Origin: Pedobacter cryoconitis
GTDB taxonomy: Bacteria > Bacteroidota > Bacteroidia > Sphingobacteriales > Sphingobacteriaceae
Assembly (NCBI RefSeq): GCF_001590605.1
Contig: NZ_CP014504.1
Location: 2,480,001 to 2,544,000, forward strand
Direction of reading: 5' to 3'
Length of the DNA: 64,000 nucleotides
Shown: piece after piece, positions 56,375-64,000 of the stretch
How positions within the stretch are numbered: position 1 is the first letter of the stretch
Layout of the letters: every line of letters begins with the position of its first letter
Translations under genes and position numbers: made by a program
Notes under the pieces: generated by a model
Told to the model about the DNA's origin: nothing
Database searches by the model: none
The model's input: the letters and a program-made list of their open reading frames with translations, nothing else

Positions 56375-57532
56375 TTAAAGACCCGAAAACTTATAAATTG
56401 AACTCGTTTTATAAGTTTGTCCGGGCTTAAGTACCGTCGAAGGAAAAGCAGCCTGATTAGGAGAATCCGGAAAATGCTGTGTTTCCAATGCTATTGCCGT
56501 TCTAAAATCATCTCTTGAACCACCTTTAAAGGTATTTTTACCTTGCATGAAGTTACCGCTATAAAACTGCAATCCAGGTTCAGTGGTATAAACATCCATG
56601 ACAATACCTGATTTATCTCCTCTGACAGTAGCTGCATGGAACATGCCCATTCCTTTCGTTTTATTCAACACAAAGTTATGGTCATAACCTTTACCATAAT
56701 CTAACTGCTGGTTTTTGTCATTAATCCTTGAACCTATAGTTAATGATTTAGAGAAATCAAACGGAGTTCCAGCCACCTTTTCGATCTTACCAGTGGGGAT
56801 CAAAGTAGAATCAACAGGGGTATATCCATCTGCATAAATCTGTAACTGATGGCCTAAAATCGTACCGCTTCCTTCTCCATTCAGGTTAAAGAAAGCATGG
56901 TTGGTTAAATTCACTACAGTTGGTTGATCAGTTGTAGCCACATAATCCATTTTCAATTCATTTTCCTCTGTTAATGTATAAGTTACCGTAACAGCTAAAT
57001 TACCCGGAAACCCCTCTTCCATATCTTTTGATATATATTTAAATTCCACCTGATGTGCATCCGGTTGCTTTGCATCCCAAACTACAGATTGATAGCCCTT
57101 TTTACCACCATGCAAAGTATTCTGACCATTGTTAGTAAATAAAGTATAGGACTTACCGTCCAAACTAAATTTACCCTTGGCAATCCGGTTACCATAACGT
57201 CCGATTGTTGCTCCGAAATAAGGTTCTGTAGACTTTTCATACGCATTCACACTATTAAAACCGACCACTACATCTGTTAATTTTCCTGATTTATCCGGAA
57301 TCAGCAAACTAACCAGCCGCCCGCCATAATTGGTAAATACAGCTTCTGCGTTTTTAGAATTCTTCAGGATATAAAGCCCAGTTTCCCGGCCATCTGTAGT
57401 CCTTTTAAAAGAATCTGCAGCAAGCTTAACCGTTTGCGCGCTATCTGATACCTGCGTTGATTTAGTTTCTGAATTACAGGAAGCAAAAGCTGTCCCTGCA
57501 ATTGCTAAAATAGTGATGTAATTAACCTTCAT
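56375..57532 (-). CDS. Aldose 1-epimerase (galactose mutarotase), lipoprotein
   Basis: 385 residues with signal and lipobox FASCNSE (C19). GalM fold: NTLHGGKKGYQSVVWDAKQ, PTVVNLTNHAFFNLNGEG (catalytic His), GLQFYSGNFM and ALETQHFPDSPNQ (catalytic Glu). Interconverts anomers of released sugars, here probably galactose, in the periplasm. Last gene of the PUL operon, 73 bases after the DUF4965 gene. Confidence 0.92.
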   Translation of the reverse strand: MKVNYITILAIAGTAFASCNSETKSTQVSDSAQTVKLAADSFKRTTDGRETGLYILKNSKNAEAVFTNYGGRLVSLLIPDKSGKLTDVVVGFNSVNAYEKSTEPYFGATIGRYGNRIAKGKFSLDGKSYTLFTNNGQNTLHGGKKGYQSVVWDAKQPDAHQVEFKYISKDMEEGFPGNLAVTVTYTLTEENELKMDYVATTDQPTVVNLTNHAFFNLNGEGSGTILGHQLQIYADGYTPVDSTLIPTGKIEKVAGTPFDFSKSLTIGSRINDKNQQLDYGKGYDHNFVLNKTKGMGMFHAATVRGDKSGIVMDVYTTEPGLQFYSGNFMQGKNTFKGGSRDDFRTAIALETQHFPDSPNQAAFPSTVLKPGQTYKTSSIYKFSGL

Positions 57533-57605
57533 ATGCTTCTATAATCAATTGGAAGTCTTGCCTGACAATCCATCAGGACAAGACGCACCAAACCAAATTT
57601 AACTT

Positions 57606-60098
57606 TTATTTACCATGTAGCTTATAGTCCAGCAATTTCATCGCATAGCCCGCTACTACACTTCGCGCCTGGAAGCCCACCTGTTTACCATCCGTTGTTT
57701 CATGCCAGTCGTTTAGCGGAACTCTGCTTGGCGTTTCTATCGCAAACTTATATATCGGATCTATAAACTTTTCAAAATCAGCACGGTTATCCGTCAACGT
57801 TGCTGTCCACATAATCCAATCTGATTTGGTATAACTGCGGCGGCTATCCAGTGGCAAACCAAAAGCATTTTGCTTGGTCAGATAATACTTAATTTCTTTT
57901 TTGAAAACCTCCTTTGGAAAGATATCCATATCCAGTACTTTATCCCAAACCATGTTATATTTCTGGCTCCACGTATTTTTCTGATCAAAAGTTAATGCAT
58001 AATGATCTCCATCGTTTGCCATTTCCATCCATTTAACCGACATCTGTTTAGCCATCTGTTTATATTTCACGGCCTCAGCTTTCATTCCAAGTTTATCCGC
58101 AAGCATTCCATATCCACCCAGCGCAACAATTGCTTTAACGGATAAGTTAGCATTGCGCGCCATATGGCCGGCAAAATCATCTGTACAAAGCTGATTAGCC
58201 GGATCAAATCCTTCTTTACTCAAGTAATCTGCCCAAATAGAAAGTGTTTTCCAATGTTTTTTAGCATAATCTGCATTGCCCTCCACCCTGGCGATTGCTG
58301 CAGCCAGAATAATCATATTACCAGCTTCTTCAACCGGCATATCTTCTCCGTAAGTCTGTCCGTTGGCTAAAGGATAAGTTCCCAGATCGTGCGCAGGAAA
58401 CGGTTTTTTCCATTTGCCACTTTCACTATAATAAAAGATCCCGTTTAACATCCCTTTTAGTAAATCAGGGTTATACACAAGAAATAGTGGTGCCGAAGGA
58501 TAAGTTATATCCACCGTATTGATAGAACCATTACTAAAGTTTTCTTTAGAAAGAAAAAGAAGTTCTCCTTGCGGACTTTCTACCAATTTATGCGCAGAGA
58601 TGGCCTGACGGTAAGAAAGATCTAAAAGATCAGCATATTTTGCTCCCCCTGCTTTGAGATTATCGGCATGAAACCTTTGATCAAAATCATTACTTTTTTT
58701 CAATACAGTTGTGTATTCTGTATTTGCCATTTCCAGTTGCTTTTCTATCGTCTGGTCATTTTTCCGGTTCCACCAGGGTTTTAAATTCTGACCAAAATAT
58801 TGAACGGAATACAAATCATCATAACCTATTAAAATATGTTTTTCAACTGCCGATGCCCCTACCTGATTAAAAGGCAGCACCGTAGAGAGCACTAGTTTTT
58901 TCCCATCCATACTGGTCTTCCCTGTTGTTTTACCTGTTGTAAATGCAGTTAAAGCTTCCTCAGCAGCGCCAGTGTACTGCTTTGCCTGGGCGTTCTGTGG
59001 AGCAGCGACATATAAATACCCCCAATCAATACGAACATCGTCACCTTTCTTTTTCAATATGGCCTGCTCTTTTGTACCCGCTTTCAAAACTGACAATTGC
59101 CCTGTTTTATACTGTTTAGCAGTCACTTCCTGAAATTCTGTATTGACCACTAACCCGGTGCTTGCTCCAAAATAAACTTCAGCATTATGCTTTTTACCAT
59201 CTTTAGCTTTCACCTTAAAGGATACATAAGAAACCGGACGGGACAATAGATTCAAATCATTCATTAGCAGTGGTGAAGTAAAGTCCACATCCAGATTTAC
59301 CTTACCACATTCAAAACTATAAGAAGTTTGAGTTGCAGTGATTCCAACCTTAGTTTGTTTAGCCAGCAAAACAGTTGAATTGCCCGCAACAGGTTTATCG
59401 TATACCAGCCCTGCATCCAGCCATTGACCACCCACATTATTTTTAACATGTACCGCTAATAGATTTTGTCCTTTTTTCAAAAGCTTAGTATCTACCGGCA
59501 CATAAATAAACTTACCATTGAAACACTCACAGGCAAAAATCCGGGTTCCGTTTAAATAGACCTCGGCATCATCATCATTCATCAATTTAAGTTTCAAACC
59601 TTTAAAATCTGTTTGTTCCAAATTAAATGTCCTGCGCATCCAAAGGTCTTTAGTTCTCCATTGCGTGGTTGCAGCACCGTCTCCAAAAGGAGCTGTTCCG
59701 GTTTTCCAGCTGGTTTCTGTAAACCCTGCCTGATTCCAACCCTTTTCAGGCTCAGATTCTACATATTTTGCAGTATATACTTTTTCATCAGAAGCAGGCA
59801 GTAACGTCTGGTAGCTTTCCTCCTGTCCACCCAAAAAGCGGTAAACCTGTCCATCTACTTTTAACAAACCTGTCAGTGACTGATTTGCTCCGGTCCAGTG
59901 TTTGGTCGCTGAAGTATTTAATCCGTCTGTAAATGACCAGACACTAAAATAAGGATCGTGCGTAAGCAATGGATATGCCGGAGCAATACGCTGCTGCTGA
60001 ACTGAAGAATGTTGCTGCTGAACTGAAGAGTGCTGTTGCTGGGCTGAAGCTTTGAGCAGCAAACCCGCTAAAGCTAAAGAGATAAATAATCGTTTCAT
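57606..60098 (-). CDS. Exported glutaminase-family protein (DUF5127/DUF4965/DUF1793)
   Basis: 830 residues. After a signal peptide the N-terminus holds two near copies of QQHSSVQ. RIAPAYPLLTHDPYFSVWSF opens the DUF4964/5127 part. At about 150-235 lies a GH2-like jelly-roll (MRRTFNLEQTDFKGLKLKLM, DDAEVYLNGTRIFACE) inserted into it. The C-terminal half is the alpha/alpha-barrel DUF4965-DUF1793 (DITYPSAPLFLVYNPDLLKG, DFAGHMARNANLSVKAIVAL). Family members are called glutaminases after a fungal enzyme, but in PULs they are probably glycan-active. Operon member between GH2 and GalM. Confidence 0.85.
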   Translation of the reverse strand: MKRLFISLALAGLLLKASAQQQHSSVQQQHSSVQQQRIAPAYPLLTHDPYFSVWSFTDGLNTSATKHWTGANQSLTGLLKVDGQVYRFLGGQEESYQTLLPASDEKVYTAKYVESEPEKGWNQAGFTETSWKTGTAPFGDGAATTQWRTKDLWMRRTFNLEQTDFKGLKLKLMNDDDAEVYLNGTRIFACECFNGKFIYVPVDTKLLKKGQNLLAVHVKNNVGGQWLDAGLVYDKPVAGNSTVLLAKQTKVGITATQTSYSFECGKVNLDVDFTSPLLMNDLNLLSRPVSYVSFKVKAKDGKKHNAEVYFGASTGLVVNTEFQEVTAKQYKTGQLSVLKAGTKEQAILKKKGDDVRIDWGYLYVAAPQNAQAKQYTGAAEEALTAFTTGKTTGKTSMDGKKLVLSTVLPFNQVGASAVEKHILIGYDDLYSVQYFGQNLKPWWNRKNDQTIEKQLEMANTEYTTVLKKSNDFDQRFHADNLKAGGAKYADLLDLSYRQAISAHKLVESPQGELLFLSKENFSNGSINTVDITYPSAPLFLVYNPDLLKGMLNGIFYYSESGKWKKPFPAHDLGTYPLANGQTYGEDMPVEEAGNMIILAAAIARVEGNADYAKKHWKTLSIWADYLSKEGFDPANQLCTDDFAGHMARNANLSVKAIVALGGYGMLADKLGMKAEAVKYKQMAKQMSVKWMEMANDGDHYALTFDQKNTWSQKYNMVWDKVLDMDIFPKEVFKKEIKYYLTKQNAFGLPLDSRRSYTKSDWIMWTATLTDNRADFEKFIDPIYKFAIETPSRVPLNDWHETTDGKQVGFQARSVVAGYAMKLLDYKLHGK

Positions 60099-60127
60099 GC
60101 TATGTATATTGTGTTAAAATGCTATAA

Positions 60128-61969
60128 TTAAGGAGCAGGTATCAAATAAAGTTTACCGTTAACGCGTTTCAAATCTTCTACTGGCATCTTAATTACTTTC
60201 CTATCGTAAGTCATGAAGCCATTTATTTCACCTTCTACGTCAGTTGTCTGCGTATATACCGCAGCCGACAGCCCTAATGGGATTAATTCCTCTATCCTTT
60301 TAGTGAAAGCTGCATATTTGGCAAACAGCTCACCAGGAGTTTTGAAAGACTGATAACCCCAGTTATTTTTTTGCTGCCAGGTATGTCCATCAACTGGTAA
60401 ACCCAATCCACCGAACTCACCCAAAACAAGGATATGATCCTTACCAAATAAATCTGGTCTTGGCATAGCCGGATGCGGATAATTGTGCAGATCGACCATA
60501 TGTCCAGTGATATAAAAATTACCGCCGCTTGCACTATTGACTAAACGGGAAGGATCTTTTTTCATCGTCCATTCTGTAATTTCAACAGTTTTAAATTGTC
60601 CCCAGGCTTCATTAAACGGCACCCAAACCACAATTGAAGGGAAATTATGTAAGCTGTTCATGATCGCATCCCATTCTTTACGGTAATATCCTTCAGATTC
60701 AGCTGTTCTGTTTTTGTCTGTAGCACGATCTAATACTCCAGGATTGTTTTCCCATCCATTGCCCAGATCGCCACTTGGCATATCCTGCCACAATAACATT
60801 CCAACTTTGTCACAATAGTTGTAATACCTTGCCGGCTCCACTTTAATATGTTTGCGGATCATGTTAAACCCCATTTTTTTGAGTTCGTCAATATCGTATA
60901 CCATCGCCTCTTCTGTAGGTGCTGTATATAAACCATCCGGCCACCAACCCTGATCCAGCGGGCCATATTGAAATACAAATTTGTTGTTCAGCAACATCCG
61001 TTGAATACCTTTGGAATCCGGCCCCATAGAAATTTTACGCATAGCGAAATAGCTTTTTATTTCATCTACAGGCTTCCCATTTCGCAGCAGCGTGATCTTC
61101 AGTTCATATAAAAACGGATGTTCCGGAGACCATAACTTTTCATTTTTAACCGGAATCTCAACTGTAGCATTCACAGCGACCTTTTCCTCGGCAACTACAG
61201 TAATACCATCTAATATACTGATTTTCAACTGATCACCAGGCTGACTATTTTGAACTGCCGCACTTACAGAAATATGGTGTGCATCAATATCGGGTGTTTG
61301 TCTGGTAGATAGAATATAAGATTTTGGCACAGCTTCCAACCAAACCGTTTGCCAGATGCCCGTTACCGGAGTATACCAGATATTTTCAGGCTTTTTCACC
61401 TGCTTACCCCTTGGTTGAGGCCCCTGATCGGTTGGATCCCATACCCGCACTTTAATTTCCTGCTTATTCCCTTTTTTGAGCAATGAGGTAATATTCAAAG
61501 AAAAAGGATCAAACCCGCCTTCATGTTTACCTGCACTTTTGCCGTTGACAAAAATCTCTGCCTGCCAGTCAACTGCTCCAAAATGCAGTAACACATCTTT
61601 ACCGTTCACTGCTACCGGCATTGTAATCGTATTTTTATACCACAATACACTGTCTTTACCTACGGTTTTACCAACTCCCGATAAAGCCGATTCTATAGCA
61701 AATGGCACCAGGATATTGCCCTGATATTTAGCAGGTTCTTGCTGGTCTTTTGGTATAATCGCATATTCCCAAAGCCCGTTCAGGTTTTTCCAGTTATCAT
61801 TACGCACAAGCTGCGGTCTCGGATATTCCGGCAAAGGGGCAGCTGGGTTTACCTTTTCTGCCCATGGAGAAACAATTTTGTCTTTTATTAAAGCCCATTT
61901 TGCCTGCTGTGCATTTGCAGAATAGCTTAATATTAAAAGCATTGTTCCCGTTAGAATTTTCTTCATCAT
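60128..61969 (-). CDS. Glycoside hydrolase family 2 protein
   Basis: 613 residues (start at 61969, or 61966 as the sequence begins MM). Signal peptide 1-20, jelly-roll sugar-binding domain ([37 protein letters not shown]), immunoglobulin-like domain ([19 protein letters not shown]) and a TIM barrel. The acid-base is E in [10 protein letters not shown], the nucleophile E in [10 protein letters not shown]. Beta-galactosidase, beta-mannosidase or glucuronidase specificity is open. It lacks the C-terminal small-chain domain of LacZ. Operon member. Confidence 0.92.
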   Translation of the reverse strand: MMKKILTGTMLLILSYSANAQQAKWALIKDKIVSPWAEKVNPAAPLPEYPRPQLVRNDNWKNLNGLWEYAIIPKDQQEPAKYQGNILVPFAIESALSGVGKTVGKDSVLWYKNTITMPVAVNGKDVLLHFGAVDWQAEIFVNGKSAGKHEGGFDPFSLNITSLLKKGNKQEIKVRVWDPTDQGPQPRGKQVKKPENIWYTPVTGIWQTVWLEAVPKSYILSTRQTPDIDAHHISVSAAVQNSQPGDQLKISILDGITVVAEEKVAVNATVEIPVKNEKLWSPEHPFLYELKITLLRNGKPVDEIKSYFAMRKISMGPDSKGIQRMLLNNKFVFQYGPLDQGWWPDGLYTAPTEEAMVYDIDELKKMGFNMIRKHIKVEPARYYNYCDKVGMLLWQDMPSGDLGNGWENNPGVLDRATDKNRTAESEGYYRKEWDAIMNSLHNFPSIVVWVPFNEAWGQFKTVEITEWTMKKDPSRLVNSASGGNFYITGHMVDLHNYPHPAMPRPDLFGKDHILVLGEFGGLGLPVDGHTWQQKNNWGYQSFKTPGELFAKYAAFTKRIEELIPLGLSAAVYTQTTDVEGEINGFMTYDRKVIKMPVEDLKRVNGKLYLIPAP

Positions 61970-61983
61970 CTTATTAATTTATG

Positions 61984-62082
61984 GTTACAATTGGTATTTC
62001 GTATTTAAAACTGGTATTCGTAGTTACAATTGATATTGAGTGGTTACAACTTGTATTTTGTAGTTACAACTGGATTTTTTGA
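61984..62082. repeat. Five tandem ~20-bp imperfect repeats
   Basis: Units start at 61984, 62004, 62023, 62043 and 62063, each with GTTACAA or a variant followed by a GTATT-like core. They fill the space between DUF3823 and GH2; the last unit includes the DUF3823 stop codon. Confidence 0.7.
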
Positions 62083-62759
62083 AGAGGCGAAAATACCATA
62101 TCCTCGACTCCTTCTATTTTCACCCCTATACGTGCGAAAACATAATGCTGAACCGGAACAATTGCCGGGACAGTAACTTTAAGTGTTAATGCAGTGGGAT
62201 CAGTTATAGCCCCACCTGATAGTTCTGAACTGGCAATATTGTCCGAACCGGATACAAACTGAGTTTTATTGACGTATAAATTAATACGTTCAATATTTTT
62301 AGCAGTATTCCCTGTGATAATCTGATCTGCACGGAATGTAGCAGTCAGGTCAGTTCCGGACACTTTATAAACAGCATTCCTGATCAGGTAATAAGGAATC
62401 GCCTGCAAGTCCAGCGTCTGATTCCCATTCACCGTCACTGCTAAAGTATCATTGACACCAGCTGCATTTTGATGCCATTTAAAAGGTCCTTGTCCGTTAG
62501 GGATAATCAGTTTATAATTACCATCAGAAAAAAGCACCGAATAACTTCCATCCTGAGCGAAACTCGCTGTCATCGCCCCCTTTTTTCCAAAACCCGTTTG
62601 ATAAAATTCCAGCGGGACACGGTCATATTCCAATCCGATTTCTTCAGTGTTATAAAGGATCCTGCCTTTTAAGGTAGTGGAGGGCTCCTTATAATTATCC
62701 TTTTTACAGGAGAAAACCGGAAGGAAAAGTAACAGGATATATATAGGTTTTAATTTCAT
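62064..62759 (-). CDS. DUF3823 lipoprotein (SusE-like)
   Basis: 231 residues with lipobox LPVFSCKK (C18). DUF3823 domains (TTLKGRILYNTEEIGLE, FSDGNYKLIIPNGQGPF, then an Ig-like half ending VFARIGVKIEGVED) occur directly after SusD in PULs and are surface glycan-binding proteins. It follows SusD by 23 bases and precedes the GH2 gene. Confidence 0.9.
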   Translation of the reverse strand: MKLKPIYILLLFLPVFSCKKDNYKEPSTTLKGRILYNTEEIGLEYDRVPLEFYQTGFGKKGAMTASFAQDGSYSVLFSDGNYKLIIPNGQGPFKWHQNAAGVNDTLAVTVNGNQTLDLQAIPYYLIRNAVYKVSGTDLTATFRADQIITGNTAKNIERINLYVNKTQFVSGSDNIASSELSGGAITDPTALTLKVTVPAIVPVQHYVFARIGVKIEGVEDMVFSPLQKIQL

Positions 62760-62782
62760 AATTGCTTGTTTGAAAACCAGGA

Positions 62783-64000
62783 CTACTGGTTTGGTTGTTT
62801 AACAATTTTCGGGTTCGCAGCTAAAACATTATTGTCGATATTCGAATAATAATTCCCCATCTGGAACATGTTTGCTCCTGTAACTGCTGTAGGCAGTACC
62901 TCTTTAAAGAGCCATTTACCATGATTTGGATTTCCGGGATTGTAGTACTTATATGGCCAGAGTCCATAAGGCTGGGTATTTTTCTTCGTAGACAACCCGA
63001 TATTACTGACCAACTGGCTCACAGACATTTGACTTCCGTCCCAAACGATATGCGCTAAACGCCATCTTTTCATATCAAATAAAGTATGGCCTTCAAAAAC
63101 CAACTCTACCCGGCGTTCATGAACAATCTGATCAAACGTAACTCCTTGTATAGCTTTGGTTAAGCCGGCCCTTGCACGAACCTGGTTAATGTACCCATCG
63201 GCAACACCACCCATCCCCAGCTCGAAAGCAGCTTCGGCAGCATTCAATAAAACCTCTGCATAACGGTAACGGATAAAAGCGACATCACTCTGTCTTCCTC
63301 TTCTTCCGGAACCTACCTGAGGATCTAAATATTTACGGATATAAAAACCTGTTTGTGATCTGAATTCCTGTCCGTTGACCGGTCCATCTTTCCCGACTAC
63401 CTGCACAGCAACATCAGTTCCGGGTAGTTTAGCCAGATGACTGGCGTCATCACTCGTTAAAATACTACCATCGGCTAATTGATAACCAGCCCATACGTCA
63501 ACATTCTTACCTTTGAAAGCCCCGTTAGGAAGCAAGATAGTCCCTGCTAACCTGGCATCCCTGCCCGCAAATGCATCCAGTTGATTGGTGTAATAGACAG
63601 GATTGCCTTGTCCATCTTTCGTAGCAATTGGTGCATAAGTATTATCCAGTTTTTCAAAAGCCTGTACCAGATTTAAAGAAGGGTTCAGACGGCCGGCATC
63701 CAGCCCTTCATCAGAAATAGAAAATGGCTGATTATTGGTCGTAAAACCATGAACCTTCGCAGAATTTACTTTAAAATCTTCAATAAAAATAGATTCCTGA
63801 TTGACACTGCTTTTATCCAGGAACACTGCTGCAAAGTTATCTGAAAGATCAGGTAAAACTTTATACAGCTGATAAGCCCCGGCCTGCCCATTGATGATTT
63901 CTTGTGCTGCTGAGAGGGCTTTTTGGTAATAACCGCCAGCCAAACCAGCAGCTATCCCCACTTCAGCACCTGGTAAAGTAACCTGCGGAGTTTTAAAACC
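62783..64000 (-). CDS. RagB/SusD family protein, cut by the right edge
   Basis: The frame is open to the window edge (TPQVTLPGAEVGIAAGLAG at the N-terminal side), so the true start is outside. The visible 405 residues include TPR-like ALSAAQEIINGQAGAYQLYK and the family end RRVELVFEGHTLFDMKRW. It is the glycan-binding lid of a SusC transporter that should be encoded just to the right. First visible gene of the PUL operon. Confidence 0.93.
   Translation of the reverse strand, partial: GFKTPQVTLPGAEVGIAAGLAGGYYQKALSAAQEIINGQAGAYQLYKVLPDLSDNFAAVFLDKSSVNQESIFIEDFKVNSAKVHGFTTNNQPFSISDEGLDAGRLNPSLNLVQAFEKLDNTYAPIATKDGQGNPVYYTNQLDAFAGRDARLAGTILLPNGAFKGKNVDVWAGYQLADGSILTSDDASHLAKLPGTDVAVQVVGKDGPVNGQEFRSQTGFYIRKYLDPQVGSGRRGRQSDVAFIRYRYAEVLLNAAEAAFELGMGGVADGYINQVRARAGLTKAIQGVTFDQIVHERRVELVFEGHTLFDMKRWRLAHIVWDGSQMSVSQLVSNIGLSTKKNTQPYGLWPYKYYNPGNPNHGKWLFKEVLPTAVTGANMFQMGNYYSNIDNNVLAANPKIVKQPNQ

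Overview
The window is chromosomal DNA of a Bacteroidota bacterium, most likely Pedobacter or a close Sphingobacteriaceae relative. The reasons are SusC/SusD pairs with TlpA and DUF3823 partners, SusD-like lipoproteins, many small Crp/Fnr-type regulators, DUF6377, DUF4932 and DUF6520-like proteins, low to moderate GC and mostly no Shine-Dalgarno sequences. No rRNA, tRNA or CRISPR array was seen. Genus is inferred; the window holds no taxonomic marker gene.

Left 12 kb (1-12245, minus strand): a nonribosomal peptide operon cut by the left edge. A CmlA-type di-iron beta-hydroxylase is transcribed first, then a trimodular 3206-residue NRPS (C-A-PCP three times), then a second NRPS that opens with a TubC-type docking domain and a condensation domain. 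The second A domain reads as valine; the third has an acidic pocket that suggests a basic amino acid. CmlA enzymes hydroxylate the beta carbon of a PCP-bound amino acid, so the product probably carries a beta-hydroxy residue. No thioesterase, epimerase or transporter lies inside the window.

12.6-24.1 kb: a MarR/GNAT operon with a 44-bp palindrome over the marR start; a Crp-like gene; then a MauE-like membrane protein and a small DUF6520-like exported protein, convergent with a TlpA-SusC-SusD operon whose divergent neighbour is an XRE-type regulator. This looks like one redox-linked outer-membrane uptake module.

24.3-35.3 kb: a decay zone around one intact operon. It holds an internally deleted exported protein, a truncated monooxygenase, a frameshifted TIM-barrel gene, a dead retron-type reverse transcriptase, a Crp fragment and an ArsR pseudogene. 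The intact part is a sulfur operon (Crp regulator, TauE, split YeeE/YedE, persulfide dioxygenase-rhodanese). A HEPN-like protein sits at the right end.

35.4-46.5 kb: mostly single genes (DUF4932 metalloprotease, DoxX, thioesterase, Crp, ankyrin protein, KatE-type catalase, EF-P), a LacI regulator with a PfkB sugar kinase and two 16-bp operators, a MORN-like protein and an Ask_Ect-like aspartokinase. Next to the last lie a 42-codon gene and the C-terminal wreck of a class III aminotransferase.

46.9-64 kb: a GH71/99-like lipoprotein, a DUF6377 sensor-regulator, an SGNH acetylesterase, an orphan 474-residue protein, an Rpn nuclease and an HxlR/NmrA pair. The right end is a polysaccharide utilisation operon (SusD cut by the edge, DUF3823, GH2, DUF4965 protein, aldose 1-epimerase).
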